From contig NC_079483.1 of the NCBI RefSeq assembly GCF_026230105.1, forward strand, positions 10,099,312 to 10,163,311: 64,000 nucleotides of DNA, written 5' to 3'. The first letter of the stretch is position 1. The number at the start of each line of letters is the position of its first letter. Positions 33,880-46,109 of the stretch are shown piece by piece. A program made the translations under genes and the position numbers. The notes beneath the pieces were generated by a model. That model was not told the DNA's origin. It made no database searches and saw only the letters and a program-made list of their open reading frames with translations. This stretch comes from Diorhabda sublineata. Its lineage: Eukaryota > Arthropoda > Insecta > Coleoptera > Chrysomelidae.

Positions 33880-34215
33880 TAATAAGCGATACCACTCGAA
33901 TAAATTAACGACGCTACATTTCCGTTTTAAATGTGGAATTCTGAGTAAATTCGCTTAGGAGCTTTTGTACATTTCTGGAAAGTATTCATGATATTCATTA
34001 ACGTAAATGTACCTTTCACTTACCCCTAAGGGTTTAATATTCTCTCAAGGATATATATGTATACAATGACCCTTGTGAATTCCTAATAAAACTGTTTCCC
34101 GCTTTCGTAAATCCTTTTATCATTGAAAAATTCAATGATATATAGGTTAAGAATAATTGATATAATTAATATACATGATGTGATTATTAAATAACGAGAT
34201 TGCTAATATAAAAAA
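33880..34215. other. No gene seen
   Basis: Spacer with no recognised gene or repeat. Confidence 0.45.
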
Positions 34216-34224
34216 TTTTATTCT

Positions 34225-34805
34225 AATATTTGTACATTTATTTATCATCAGCTTCAATACATAGCCCCCTCTAGCTCTAAATCTAAGGATTTTTGTCAGT
34301 TCCTTCAGGACGCATAGAGATTTTTTTTCATAGCTTCAAGAGACTCAAATCTTTTTAGTTTTAATGCAAATTTGATTCGTCACACGTTATTATCTTTTTT
34401 GATAAGTTTGATTCATCGCATCAAAGTGTCAATCCAAATACTTTTGCGACCTTCTCGTTGATCAAAGTTGAGGATTTCAGGCACCTGCACACACTTTTCG
34501 CATATTGAGATTTCCATGTAAAATTTGCCTCACATATTCTTTTTCAATTCTTATAGATTAAGCAATCACACAAATACTTAGTAAATAGTTGCTCTATTTT
34601 CACGTAGATCATTTTTACGATAAAACAAATAAATAACCCCTATACAAACGATCGAAACGGCTAAACTGGTTTGTCTACAGACGCGTAAACATCGCATTCG
34701 GAAGAGCTGGATTCAGGCTAAACAGCTGACAGTTGCTAAGATTTGGCGCGTGCGTATTTTTTATGTAGCAGCGCTAGTATCGTTACTTAATAGCCATACC
34801 TCGTA
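34225..34805 (-). mobile_element. Internally deleted mariner segment, one end kept
   Basis: The right end at 34804-34805 (TA) carries the mariner terminus; reverse-complemented it reads CGAGGTATGGCTATTAAGTA. It is followed inward by about 165 bp closely resembling the untranslated leader of the 12.3-kb element, including GGTTTGTCTACAGAC near 34670. Next to this, at 34380-34240, the minus strand encodes KRFESLEAM and text fitting the last 40 residues of the transposase. The central coding region is deleted, as in the 12.3-kb copy. The left inverted end was not found. Confidence 0.65.
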
Positions 34806-34921
34806 TAAAACTTATAAAATATGAATATTTGGGACAGAACACTCAAAATATTGCTCTCTTAAGAGCGATACTTCTTTTGAATGTACAAAAGATTTCAGAC
34901 ATCCCAAAATAAAAATAATAA

Positions 34922-35500
34922 AACCTTTATACAAACGAAAGCGACGGCTACACTGGTTTGTCTACAGCAAATTTTTCTCAAGAAAATTGGTGTGCACATT
35001 TTCATGATAAAACAAAACTCTCTTCTGCAACAAATGTAGTCATGCTTTTCAAGTTATGTATTAAAACGTGTCACGTATTAGCTAGTTTTGTTTTCCCTTT
35101 TTCCCTTTTCTTGGGAGCTGGAGATGTATTTGTTTTTCTAGGGTATAACGTTGTACCCAATTTCATCTACTTTGACATATCGATGCAAACATCCCTTTCA
35201 GTACATTTAAGGATATCCACACGTTTGAATTTTCAATGCGACCGAATTTTTGATCAGCATTAAGCAGGCAGCTTTTTTATATACAATCTCTCAACAACAA
35301 GTTCGATTGAAATATTTACTTTATTAGCTAGCTCTCGTACTTTCATTAGACGATGGCTAAATATAGGGACACGGATTCTCCTACAAATTGATAGCACTAC
35401 AATGTAATGATGAATCGAAACGTTTTTGTTGAAAGCTTGTTCTGTTCTACGAGAATACTGTAGATGTTTTCGCATAGCTTTGAGACATGTGGCGCGCAAA
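34922..35500 (-). pseudogene. mariner transposase N-terminal half remnant
   Basis: The minus strand reads MKVRELANKVNISIELVVER at about 35345-35290. This is the second helix-turn-helix of mariner transposase (rrLKVRElAexvgIS). Then comes IKKLPA with loss of the usual LCARWVP, and text including MKLGTTLYP near 35160 corresponding to DETWxHxYTP. Near 35020 the DNA still resembles the codons of FHHDNAP. A 45-bp piece of the same leader found at 34640 (GGTTTGTCTACAG) sits at 34922-34968, in an order not expected for a simple copy, so a rearrangement or a second insertion is likely. Confidence 0.6.
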
Positions 35501-35779
35501 TTTTTTTGTTGTTTGGACTCTAATTTGACCTCGGATCGTCTTGGTTAGCAAGCAGGACACGTTTCCGTTCATATAACCAGTATATTTAAACAGTAAGTAA
35601 CTGTCTGCTTTTATGAATATTTTTCTAGATATTTTTGATTCACATAAGATGGTACTAGTCTTTCCATTATATCCTAATTTTTGGAATACGGTTTTACAAT
35701 CCTTTTCCTTGGGTGATACTTTGCATACATAGATTTTATAACTTAATACCTTTATGGGTTGATTACATTCCATGATCTC

Positions 35780-37640
35780 ACCAGAACAAAATTTTTGATG
35801 GAAAAAATGAGAAGTCAGTGTCGATATGAATCTAAATCTGATTGTAGCAAATTAGACAAAAAATTTTTGCGCTTTATGGTGCAACGAGTTGTTACGATGA
35901 AGTAGAATCATTTTTATGTCTCGTTTTTTGAAATTGGTTTGCCAATCAGGAGCGATTCCAAGGAGAGAGTCACGGGGAACATGACTTTCATCAAAAATTT
36001 CAGAGAAGCACCAAGGCTCAGTTCAGTTTGAGCAAAGTGTAGGAATTAGAGAAAGACAACTAAGCATTAGCCCAGGGAGTCATAGGATTGCCAGAGTATG
36101 CATAAGGCACCAAAGTGATACCATACAAAAAATGGAGCTTCTTTTATTATAATTTCACCCATTTGTAGACAATGTGCAATGTCATTGTTCATACAGGTTA
36201 CTTTACAGCGAGCTGATTTTTATTGTTTAGAAAAAATTAGCCAAGGATTGAGTTAAATATCTAATATTCTTGGATGAAACTCTGCAGTCATGTTATGATT
36301 GTATTGTTCTAAGCAGACGGTGAACCTCGTTTCACAAGATCTAATTGTGAGTATCTCGATGCTTCCAGACACACGGATGCACCTCTTTCTAATGGGATAC
36401 TCAAAAAGCAAGGTTTTTAGAAAAAGTTTTGAGATTTTGGAAATACAAATAAGACGTTAGTGTTGAATAATTTCACCACAAACTGCTAGAAATATTGAAC
36501 CTATACTGTTAATTATATAATTAACAGAAATAAAGAAGGAATCACAAGAAAAAATGACAATATAGAAGTTGAGCAGATATGTCTGCTAGTTGTTTTTTTC
36601 TTATTTCGAATATGTCACTGTATTTATTTTTGAAAAACCACCTGGCGACTTAATAATCAATTTCTAATGATGAGATTTGATTAAATATCTAAAAGACATG
36701 AGGATACGAATAGCATCAGGAAGATCAGCTACAGAAGCACTCCATGAATTACTATGCATCAACATACTGATAAAAAAACGGTCGAATTAGATTATTACTT
36801 TGAAGATAAACATAATCCCTTAAATATCTCAAAAAATGATCACAATTCACTTTTTCGGATTATGAAACCATCTTTGTCTTTTTTACCATCCACTGTCTTG
36901 ACGGGTTTTTGATTTCAGGAGTGTAGTAGTGGGTTAAGTTTCTTGGACACCTTTGAAAAGAAGGAAAATTTTTCAGGTCGGAAACTTTTCACACTGCAAG
37001 AATCGACAAAATTAGAGCTACAGATCATGAAAACGAATGGGTGCCCTGCAATTTCAAAGTCACGTCCAAAGAATGCTTAAACATAGTGTTAAAATTAATA
37101 ATAGATAGAGACCTGAGAGTTGGTTGCTGAAAATGTCGGAAAAGAAAAGGACCTGATCAATCAACGAATTGGATAGTCAAATACGTTTAACATTCGACGG
37201 AAATAATTCATCAAACAATGAGAATATGTGGAGATGCATGCTGATCTTCCAGAAAATACATTCGAAAATGCTGAAAAATAGGAGATTAAAATTTTCATAA
37301 AACTCGATTCTAAATTTCAGATTCTTCACTATAATAACGTTGGATCCAAATAATGGTTGCAGCTAATCACCTGTCATGTCTACATATCACATTTCGCCGA
37401 ACAATGTTCGTTTTGTTTCCGGAATCTATTGATAAATTTCTCGTTTCCTTCTTTCGTGGAGTCATGTTTCGACAATTAAAGGAACCACGATATATTTTGC
37501 TACAGAAATTAATTATTAACGTATCAAACGTATCAGGATTGGATTCAGTAAAAACAAAAACGGAAAAAAACTCCTAAAATTCAATTGAAAATGAACAGAT
37601 AACGTCAAGTTTGGAGTTTATATCATAAGAAAAGTCTAAA
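35780..37640. other. No gene seen
   Basis: Mostly AT-rich sequence. The last few hundred bases before 37640 could be the decayed 5' part of the adjacent Jockey element (endonuclease or first reading frame), but no motif is readable. Confidence 0.4.
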
Positions 37641-37659
37641 CAGATTGAAATACTTAAGG

Positions 37660-38700
37660 GAAAATATCCATTCATAGATATTAGAATAGGGAAACTTACC
37701 AATCTTATCAACGCATCATTCAGATTGAAGATGTGGAAAGTTGCAGATATCATTATGATTCCCGAACCAGGAAAGCCTCTTTATGAAGTTTCATCCTACA
37801 GGAAGATATCATTGCTGCCTATAATCTCGAAGCTTCATAAAAAAACTGCTCCTCAAGAGACTGAAACCAATAATAGATGATAAAAAACTGATTCCTCCCA
37901 ATTAATTTTGTTTCAGGGAAAATCACTCGACTATAGATCAAATTCAGAGAATCGCGGACAGTGTTAAGAAATCCCTGGAAGAAAAAAACGTCCAATGTCT
38001 TCTTAAATTTAGCCCATGTCTTTGATAACATATGGCACACAGGATTATTCCACCAATTGGAAATGGTTCTGCCAAGAAAATATTTCCAAACCCTAAGTCT
38101 TAATTGACAGATGGATATTTCAGAGTGAAGCAAGTCGAATTAATTTGTAAAGTACTTTTGCTAATGACTCGGCCGTTATGGCCGTGGGAGAAACCTACGA
38201 AGAAGTTGCTGAAAAGTTACAAACATCCATTGATCAAATTAGCAACTGGAGCAAGAGATGGCGTATTAAGTTGAACTTCATCTTTATGTATAATAAATTT
38301 TCTTTCCTATCACAATGAACAATGTTAATATTTCTCATGCTAATATAGCACAATATCTGTGTATGATTCAAAAAGAAACGTGGAGAGGTTCATTAAATAT
38401 AAGGATAAAGTTCCTAGTTATCCACGTAGAACAAACTGTTTATATACAAGCAAATATTGAATCCTATTTGAAGCTTTGAAATACAGCTCTGAGGTTGTGT
38501 CAGTGTGAGTAGCATAGAAACTATTCACCGATTCAAGAATAAGTTATTAAGGAACACCATCGATGCAACTTGGTATTGCCGAAACAGTGACATCAATTGG
38601 GATCTTCAGATTGAGACTGCTAATCAAATCACAACCAAATTTGCCAGTAGCCATGATTAACGGCTGCTTCATCGTCGAGGCAATCCAGCTCCTAGACAAC
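37660..38700 (+). pseudogene. Jockey-type retrotransposon reverse transcriptase, decayed
   Basis: Read across frames, the conserved blocks appear in family order. KMWKVADIIMIPEPGKPLYE and SSYRKISLLPIISKL are near 37720-37840. FRENHSTIDQIQRI is near 37910-37950, the fingers. A worn palm segment lies near 38000-38100, then FADDSAVMAVGETYEEVAEK near 38160-38215, the catalytic FADD (YADD) box. SIDQISNWSKRWRIKLN is near 38230-38275, the thumb. Near 38440-38690 come IYKQILNPI and SIETIHRFKNKLLRN, then RNSDINWDLQIE and KFASSHD, the C-terminal tail. Both catalytic aspartates remain, but frameshifts and stops are frequent. The segment before motif D (PQGSVLGP) has been lost. It is related to the scrap at 13685. 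Confidence 0.85.
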
Positions 38701-38709
38701 AAAAACATG

Positions 38710-39150
38710 ACTAAAAAACTCTTGGAGTTAGTGCAATAATTAATTAGAGAGAAATATGAGTATGGTGCAGAAAAGTATAAAACATTGATTTTAGTATTAT
38801 TGTAGCCTCTACTAGTGAATAAGGCCATAGTTTTAAGTTTTCCAATATTAGTAATAGAATAATATTGGTCATTGATCTTCTGATCAGATTGTGATATCAC
38901 AGAACATTTTACTGAAGGGGTGCTTATAAATAAAAAAAAAATTATTAGATATTTAAGGTGAAAGTATAATGTTCAAATATTACAAATTTGAGTTTTGATG
39001 TTTTTATAATATAATTAATTAAGAAACAAAACAGAAATGAAACATAAAACATTTCACCTTACCATAGTATGAGTATGAGTCAATAACTATCTTATTATTT
39101 CAATAAAATTATAGATAATCCAAATATTTCACTTAACTAAACACTAAACA
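38710..39150. other. No gene seen
   Basis: AT-rich sequence between the Jockey and Penelope remnants, possibly including the Jockey 3' untranslated end. No poly(A) tail or target duplication recognised. Confidence 0.4.
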
Positions 39151-39159
39151 CCAAAAAAC

Positions 39160-39480
39160 AGAAGAAGTAATATTATATATCAAGTGCCTTGTACTAATTG
39201 TGGCTCTGTCTACATGAGGCAGACATCTTAATATTTAGGAAATAGTCTAAAAGGTCATCAATATATATGTAAAAAAAAACTGCATTAACGAACCACGAAA
39301 TATCAATAAAAACATATATTCAATTATAAACATTAAATATTGTAGGAACGGAATCAATTACACGAAAAAGAGAATTTGTAGAAATGGTTCATATTCTTAA
39401 GAAGATAATAGCTATAAATGATAGAAAAGATGTTGTTGACTGACGCTTGTTGACTGCTACATATTTTTGAGATTAAAAAA
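39160..39480 (+). pseudogene. Penelope-like GIY-YIG domain remnant
   Basis: The plus strand reads YQVPCTNCGSVYMRQTS near 39178-39230. This is the GIY-YIG core of Penelope elements (gvYxixCxxCxxxYiGQT), with the glycine of YIG changed to arginine. Then LKGHQYICKKK follows near 39250-39285, the basic helix. Later, TRKREFVEMVHILKK near 39360-39405 matches the YRKRxFLEMxxI helix carrying the catalytic glutamate, and NDRKDVVD follows. The CxxC pair (CTNC) typical of animal Penelope elements is kept. The frame is broken in at least two places. It is followed within about 100 bp by the Penelope tail repeat. Confidence 0.75.
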
Positions 39481-39559
39481 TAAAGAAAAAGAAATTTCTA
39501 TTTTGATTTTATTTCCAATTTAATATTTATGATGTAGGTGATCAATTGATTAATATAAA

Positions 39560-39760
39560 TAAGTGAATTGTCAGGGTCAATATCATATTTTGATACAGAC
39601 TGAAAGTAGTTGACACATCAAAAGTTTTTATCTATTTTTAAAAAAATATTGAGAAAAAAACTTTTTCAATAGAAGAGACTTAAAATTAAGACGATTTGAA
39701 AACATAAACATATATAAAAGGTCTAAGAAATAATCAATTTATAATCAAATTTATATCTTC
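39560..39760 (+). repeat. Penelope-type tail repeat, copy 3
   Basis: GGTCAATATCATATTTTGAT near 39574 and ATATAAAAGGTCTAAGAAAT near 39712 match the other three copies. Its position just after the GIY-YIG scrap in the same orientation supports the reading that this repeat is the Penelope 3' region. Confidence 0.6.
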
Positions 39761-39769
39761 TATTAGTTC

Positions 39770-40540
39770 AAGTGAAGTGATATTATCATATTGAAACGAA
39801 ACTTTCAATGGACGAAACCGTAACAAAAATAAAGATTCATCCAATTTTGTCTACAGTTTTGTCATGAAATATAACTCGTAGATCTTCTCGCTATTTGTAC
39901 TGGAATTTGTCTACCTGCACTCCAGTATCAGTAGAGTCAACACTCCAGATCAATAGAGCATATTTACTCTCATCACATTTACTTATGCTCATGCATCTGT
40001 TATTTGAGGGTAATCGAAATATTAGGAATGTTTCTGTTCTGTTTAAAATTTAATATTACGTCTCATTTCTCATTCCTTCTCAAGACATTCTGAATAAATT
40101 TTTATTTGTTATTAATACAAATTATCTTGTCTTATTCTTCAGTTTATACAAGGTTTGTTTCGAAATTATTCGACCCAACAAAGACATAAGACCCATATAG
40201 AGTTATGAATCGACATAAAACCCGACTCGGATGAGCGTTTGTTCATTATATCATCTATAAATTTGTTGGAAATCAATGAACTCAAGTCACCACCTTTTTT
40301 TTACTGCTAGAATGTTTGACTTATCGATTATATCAGGATAACTATTTTTCTTTTTAATAAATTTCTCTTATTTCTGCCATCGGCACTTCGTCAAAAGCTT
40401 TGTCCATATTAATGTATCCAAAAACTGTATCTGCATTTTGGTGAACAAGTTTTTTGATGGAAAATACATAATTTTGAACACTTCTACCATTGCAGGATTA
40501 AATTTGTGTAACATTTAGTGTATTTTCATCGGTAAAGTTA
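39770..40540. other. No gene seen
   Basis: AT-rich spacer. Nothing recognised. Confidence 0.45.
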
Positions 40541-40548
40541 TTCTTTTG

Positions 40549-41035
40549 TACGAGGATAGTCTCGGAATTTTATGGCCCAACCAAGCAAACATATAAATTT
40601 GGAAAAAATATATTAATTTCTCAGCGTAATCTCCTTTTAGCTCCATACACATTTCCAGCGATAAATTCGAGAATGAATAAGCTCCCCAAAATAGCCTCTT
40701 CATTGAACACCGACCATTTTTCCGACCAGTCCGAGCTGGTGCATTGTTTTGATGAAACAACATTTTCTCCTTAGCCAAATGGGGCCGTTTTTGCTTGATT
40801 TTTTCGCTCAAACGTTGCAATAAGTTCGCATCATACTCGTTGATACATCTTCCGTTTTCAAAATAGTCGATGAAAATTATCTCACTGGCATCCCAAAAAA
40901 CCCACGCCTTGATATTGCCTGCAGATGCAACGGTCTTTGCCTTCTTTAGAACCGGTTCTTCCTTTTTAGTCCATTGTTTTGCTTTGAAACGCGCAAATAT
41001 TCGGCTTTCGAAAACACTCGACATGTTTTTCACCT
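40549..41035 (-). mobile_element. mariner remnant with one inverted end
   Basis: The left end, TA at 40549 followed by CGAGGATAGTCTCGGAATTT, is a mariner terminus. The minus-strand frame (41033-40515) encodes KKAKTVASAGNIKAWVFWDA, then IIFIDYFENGRCIN, then RLSEKIKQKRPHLAKEKMLF and HQNNAPARTG, with ELKGDYAEK near 40620. The second catalytic aspartate (FWDA) is present. The third-motif aspartate of HQDNAP is asparagine, and about 60 residues are deleted between HQNNAP and the ELKGDYAEK end, which removes the SPDLAPSD box. The N-terminal half and right end are absent. The frame is otherwise open, so this copy looks younger than most here. Confidence 0.8.
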
Positions 41036-41268
41036 GAAGCCAAATTTATTATTATATAAATCTTATTGAATTATTCAACATACCTACAAATTTCCACAAC
41101 AAGGTATATCCTTATTTAAATAAAAACCGGGACGTACCTATCATGCATCCTTCAGATCCGATTTTGATCATACAGTCAGACTAGTGTCTGAGAGGAAATT
41201 TACACTAGAATTTGTAGTGAGATTTTCGACTTCTTGTACTGTTTTTTTTTCTTATTAAATTGGTAGTA

Positions 41269-41640
41269 ATGTCGGGTATAAAACTGGAAAAACTTATAAA
41301 CTTATTGAGGAAGTATCCAGTACTGTATGACCAGAAAAACAAGCAGTACCAAAACACCTGGGGCCCAATGTTATTACCACCCTACAATATGAATAATTGT
41401 TTAAACTGCTTTTTCGAATCAAATGCTTCATGATTTTACCCACCGCAACGACGAGGAAAGTTCTGAAGAAGAGATCTCTTCTCTCAAATCTTATCAGTAG
41501 TTCACGCACATTGTAGCCTTAGTTATTTCGAAGAAAATTGTGCAAGATACATGCCATTATGGCTAAGAGAGTTGTTACAATTTATGAATATATTGCGCAC
41601 AGAACCTTTCCGATTTTAAATGATTCGAGACTGGCGAGAG
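41269..41640 (+). pseudogene. MADF-domain gene remnant
   Basis: From ATG at 41269 the frame reads MSGIKLEKLINLLRKYPVLY, DQKNKQYQNTW, then diverges and stops at codon 58 (about 41442). The opening matches the start of an MADF domain (LIelVRkyPvLYDxkxxxYkN...W), a Myb-like DNA-binding module common in insect regulators and some transposon proteins. After the stop, another frame gives SSEEEISSLKSYQ. The rest of the domain is not recognisable. It could be a decayed host gene, a retrocopy, or part of a transposon-encoded accessory protein. Confidence 0.5.
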
Positions 41641-41649
41641 TGGCGAATG

Positions 41650-42640
41650 ATCTAGCACCGATACAGACCGGAGTCAAATCGAACTTGCGTATAAGTGTGT
41701 GAATGCCTTAAGTCGTTTCCAGCAACGTTTTCACCTTCTGCAGCTAACTTTTCAACTTAAATTCAGTGCACTTGTTTCCACATTTCTTTATATATAATCA
41801 ATCACAAACTCTTAGTCGCTTTCTTTTGATTGTGTGACGCAATCTATTCTATCTATCTAACTTCATGTTGTCGGACAAACCTCGACATATAAATGAAGAG
41901 TCAATATTCACGTTCTTCACTAATTGAGTTTAAGAATTAAAATGAAAAATTATTTACAAAGTTTATTTTTATATAAAACGATAACCATGTAAACATAAAT
42001 TGTTTTTAATAAGGCCCATCCTGTGCTTGCGGTAAAGGAAGGGTCAGGGGAATCAGATTATCTATTAAGGATTGATGTAGGAAGCTGGAAAGAACAACAA
42101 ATCACAGGATGGAGTCTCGCAAAACTTTTGTTTCGAGTTCTTTTATCACACTCGAGTGCCGAATTCTATTATTTCCGCCGTCTTGAGCGGAAAACTTTTC
42201 AAATAAATAAAATATTTTCTGATGTATGAACGGTTTATAAGCTGATGCTTCTTCGTTTTGTTTTTATATACTCAAAATATGAAGAAAAATTGTTTGTTCG
42301 TAGAGGGTGTCCGTTATATGTTGTTTCAAACTATAACACATCGATAAGTATACCAAATTTCGTTTTATTTATAAAAATAGTTTTCTCCGAGTGCTATACA
42401 ATCAGTTTAACGCCTTATCAACCTCTTCACATTATTATTAAGAGTATTTTTATGTTTTAGCGATAATGTTCAAATGGAACGTTTTATCATTAAATATTAA
42501 AAATTAAATATTAAGTATGTCGTAGTGCATGAACTCTCAATTAACCAATTACATCTTAAACGTTCTAAGCAGTGTTTGAAATCATCTTCTTGATGTCGCA
42601 CATGTTCTATCTAGAAAAAAACGCGACAATCATTTGGAAC
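41650..42640. other. No gene seen
   Basis: A GC-richer patch at about 42015-42200 has a 68-codon plus-strand frame (EGSGESDYLLRIDVGSW) that I cannot assign. The rest is AT-rich. Confidence 0.4.
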
Positions 42641-42644
42641 AAAC

Positions 42645-42800
42645 TTACCTTTCTTTTCAAATAATGCGGAGCACATTTGCTTATTGCTAACATCTCCTGA
42701 AAAATGGTGATTGATGCTCCTAGAGGTATGGAGAGCTTGTACTCTAGTCTAGAAATGCCCAATCCAGCTCCTTGCGCTTGCTTCGAACCATCATTATTAG
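42645..42800 (-). pseudogene. Retrotransposon RNase H scrap
   Basis: On the minus strand QGAGLGISRLEYKLSIPLGA is followed by ITIFQEMLAISKCA. This matches the start of LINE-type RNase H (GaGigxy...ysiplG...tiFQAEvyAI.tCa), with the alanine of QAE missing. The first catalytic aspartate would lie just upstream, where the text is unreadable. About 50 residues remain. Confidence 0.5.
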
Positions 42801-42809
42801 AGGTTGGTA

Positions 42810-44165
42810 ATTACCACTTCGAATAAGGTATCTTTGTCCAGAATGCTGCGTATTTGGTCCAAGGTTTGTTACGGCTTTATTAACTCTAGAATCTTTATGT
42901 GACCTATCAGATCCTGGAAAGTTTGTTGCATATGTGAAAAATGAATCAATGCAACACCTTGCGCGTCATTTGAAACAAATAGTGTATCGTTATTTCTCTC
43001 CTCCGAGCGCTTCAGTTAGTTCTGCGCATCTTTTGCGCGCATGAAGCATGCGCAGTTTAGATAAAAGGTCTGGAATTACAGAGAAAATAAATACTGTAAC
43101 ATAAAAACGTTTTCTTCCATAAGAACTGTCCATATAGGAGAATTTCATATATGTTCATCACAGTTCTTTCCATAACCATTCGGAGCGGTCATAATGACTG
43201 CGATTACTTTTCAAATTCGATGTAGTTTTTGCTACGAATAGATCTCTGCTTCCGCTAGAGATGTTATGTTGAAAAAAACTAATCGATTTATCACTCTTTT
43301 TTGTTTTATTCTATAATCTAGAAGGCAAGATAGAAAGAGAAAAGAACTTGCAGCAACGATTGCTCAAATTCATACCATTCAGTTTGTAATGTATGAAGTG
43401 CAACGTTAAATTCTTTAGCTTCGATAGGGAAGATAAACAACCAGCAGTCTAATTACGGTAGGCCAGAAAAACAACGATTTATTTATACGATTCCCAAATA
43501 GAAAACTAGCATTCAAATTGGATGTAAACTTTTCACACAACATTCGTACTATACAAGAAAAACGGTCTTTGTTCATTATTCAGAATCTAAAGTTCTCAAT
43601 AAACTAGGAATAGAGAAAATTAGCAGCTCCGGATCCCAGGATTTATGATTATAGTTGCTTTTGTATGCAGGAGTTTAGTTCCTTCTACATCTTGCTCAAG
43701 CCTGTATGTTTTCTGCTGTTAGTCTATTTATTTCAATTTTATTCAAACTTGTAGATGTAATTGAAAGGAATAAGGAAGGAAAATAGAATAAAGAAAGAAT
43801 TTTGATAATGAATAATTGCATTTTATATAAGTCTAACAGAATTATTAATCGATATATAATAACCCGCTTATATAACGTACACATTGGTAGTGAGAAAACA
43901 CAGAATGGAGAAACTCCACCACGTAGGAAAACAAACTTTGTTGAATCAACAGTAGGTGAAAGTGAAAAAATATTTAATTAAAAATTAATTGTTTGCCAAA
44001 CTCATACAACAATCGATTATTCACATGGTTATATGCTTTTGATTGAAATTTTTTAGTGTTATATAAAATATCTGAAAGTTATTTGATTCGTTTGAAATGT
44101 CACCTATTAGTTTACCAATAAATTTTTCATTTGGATTTATATAGAACCGGCTGACATTTTATTTG
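42810..44165. other. No gene seen
   Basis: AT-rich sequence with no supported gene or element. Confidence 0.45.
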
Positions 44166-44176
44166 TATTTGGTTAA

Positions 44177-44960
44177 TACGAGGGTCGCTACTCAAGTTTT
44201 GAGATAGGCACGGAGGAACAAATATTTATAATTGGACTGTTTTTCGAAATATTCTACATTAGGATCAATACACTTTTGCATGCGATTGAACCAATTTTAT
44301 CTCTTCCATTTCGATTGAGGTATCTGTGATTTCTTCAGGTGTAGAAAAACGTTGATCTCGCAATTTATTTCTAATCTTCAGAAATAAGAAGAAATCCTTG
44401 GGTATCAAACAAGGGTTATACGGCAGATGACCCACCAATTCGATGTTTTGACTGTTCAGAAACATTTTTGTATGAACTGATGTGTGAGAGCTCGCAATGT
44501 CGGTGTCCCATTCCAAATTTACTGTTCTACGTTTCTCTAATGGAACGGTGCCAACATATTCAGTTATTCCAAGAAAACGACCATTGGGTTCAAAGTTCTT
44601 CATACGCGAACAACTTTTATTGGATTTGGCTTGTTCTATAGATGTCTTTTGAATCATAGCGATCAAATTTTTCCAGCATTTATTCGCTCCAATCGACATG
44701 AGCTTTTTTTGAAGGATTGTCAAATTATGTGGTATCCAAAGCGAAGAAATTTTAATGTAATATTGAATGTATGCAAGTGGAACTTATGCCCAAACATGTC
44801 TCAATCTCAAGGTTTACCAAAAGATCATCTTTCTAGATCAGTTTACGCGAGGCATTGATGTTTTCTGATACCACAACCGATTTTGAACGACCACGAAATT
44901 GTGGTAGACGATACTTTCTCAGATATTATATCATTGAACTGTGTTATCTAAGAAAAGTTG
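44177..44960 (-). mobile_element. mariner element, copy B (decayed)
   Basis: The left end (TA at 44177, then CGAGGGTCGCTACTCAAGTT) matches the right end of copy A at 23 of 27 positions. Reading leftward on the minus strand, there are DNA-binding pieces near 44760-44720 (LWIPHNLTILQKK). Central EWDTDIASSHTSVHTKMF lies near 44510-44450, where the family has the DNA(S)SHT motif; here the asparagine of DNA is lost. The C-terminus carries IELVGHLPYNPCLIPKDFFL near 44440-44385 and DQRFSTPEEI near 44350, with the third catalytic aspartate in KDFF. After a frameshift the end of the protein reads like CIDPNVEYFEK near 44250. The 5' inverted end is missing. Confidence 0.8.
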
Positions 44961-44969
44961 TTATTTATG

Positions 44970-45980
44970 GACATGATAATAGTACTTCCATGAGTTCAAT
45001 TAGTTCTATTAAATCTGCGTACTGTGGTATAGTTCTTGACAATAACAGAATCATTAGTATTTAACCAATGTACAGTGATGGCAATAATTCCTGGAAAATT
45101 AAGTTCCTCTAGTGAAAGATACAATTCAGTTTTGTGTCTTTAGGACTGAGTATAAATTAGAAAAAGAGACGCAATTGGAGCAACCACATCCAAATTCTCG
45201 TATCAATTGCCAGGACTTAAAACTTGAATGAGAATTGAAACCAAAAATACATTGAATATAATATCCTCAGATTAGATTTTTCTATAAAATTCACATAAAT
45301 ATAAATTAAAAACTTTTGCATTGAACCGTGAATGGAACATCAAACTTTCTAATATGAAAATCCGTTTCCACGCTCGGTCTATCACAGTCGATCTCAAATT
45401 ATGATATCCCGAAAAACCACTCGCTTCTCTTCAAAGTGCAAATTACTTCGCGCCAAATATGATTTAATTCCTATAATTTAATTCCCCCAACAATTCTTTT
45501 TCGGTCGTAGCCCCTCTAAGAACTTGCTGACATTGCGTACTCGATGATAAAATACATTTTTGTGGGTGAAGTGGTTGAACCAGGAGCTCATTTCGTACTC
45601 TTACATCAAAATTTCGAATTGTATAATTTAATCCGTCTCGCGAGTATAGGAAAAACTTCGAATTCATTTATTATTATTGATAATCGTTATTATTGAGATT
45701 TTGAAATAAATTTCGCCACAAATCTTGGGATGTGGAATGAAGAATTGAATAAAAATAATATGAAAATTGATTAAAAGCAAACTAAGCTAATAGTTTTAGA
45801 GAAAACTAAAAAAGTCCGAATGGGGATACACTGAAATGATTTAGTGACTTTTAATACTCAGGGATAAATTGAGAAAAAAAAGCAAATACTGAGTGAAGTA
45901 AGTGTATACGACTATATAACGAATACATTTTTAGGGCAGAAGTATCTTCTTATGTTAATTTGTTTGCTGTGCTGCGAAAT
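44970..45980. other. No gene seen
   Basis: AT-rich sequence. A minus-strand frame of 67 codons at 45464-45667 has no recognisable domain. Confidence 0.45.
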
Positions 45981-45984
45981 CTGA

Positions 45985-46095
45985 ATAAAAACATAGAAGA
46001 TCAAAAGCAAAGTACGAGCAACGAGAATGAAGTATCTTAGAAAAATCCTAGAAGTAACAAAACTCGACTTTTTTGGATGATGTCGAATATGGCTA
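45985..46095 (+). pseudogene. Possible LINE C-terminal scrap
   Basis: RMKYLRKILEVTKLDFFG is followed by a stop. This resembles the (E)MKyLRKIxGvTRlDRiRN motif near the end of some LINE polyproteins. The match is one short motif with no second block, so this is tentative. Confidence 0.35.
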
Positions 46096-46109
46096 TTCCA
46101 TAGATTGTT

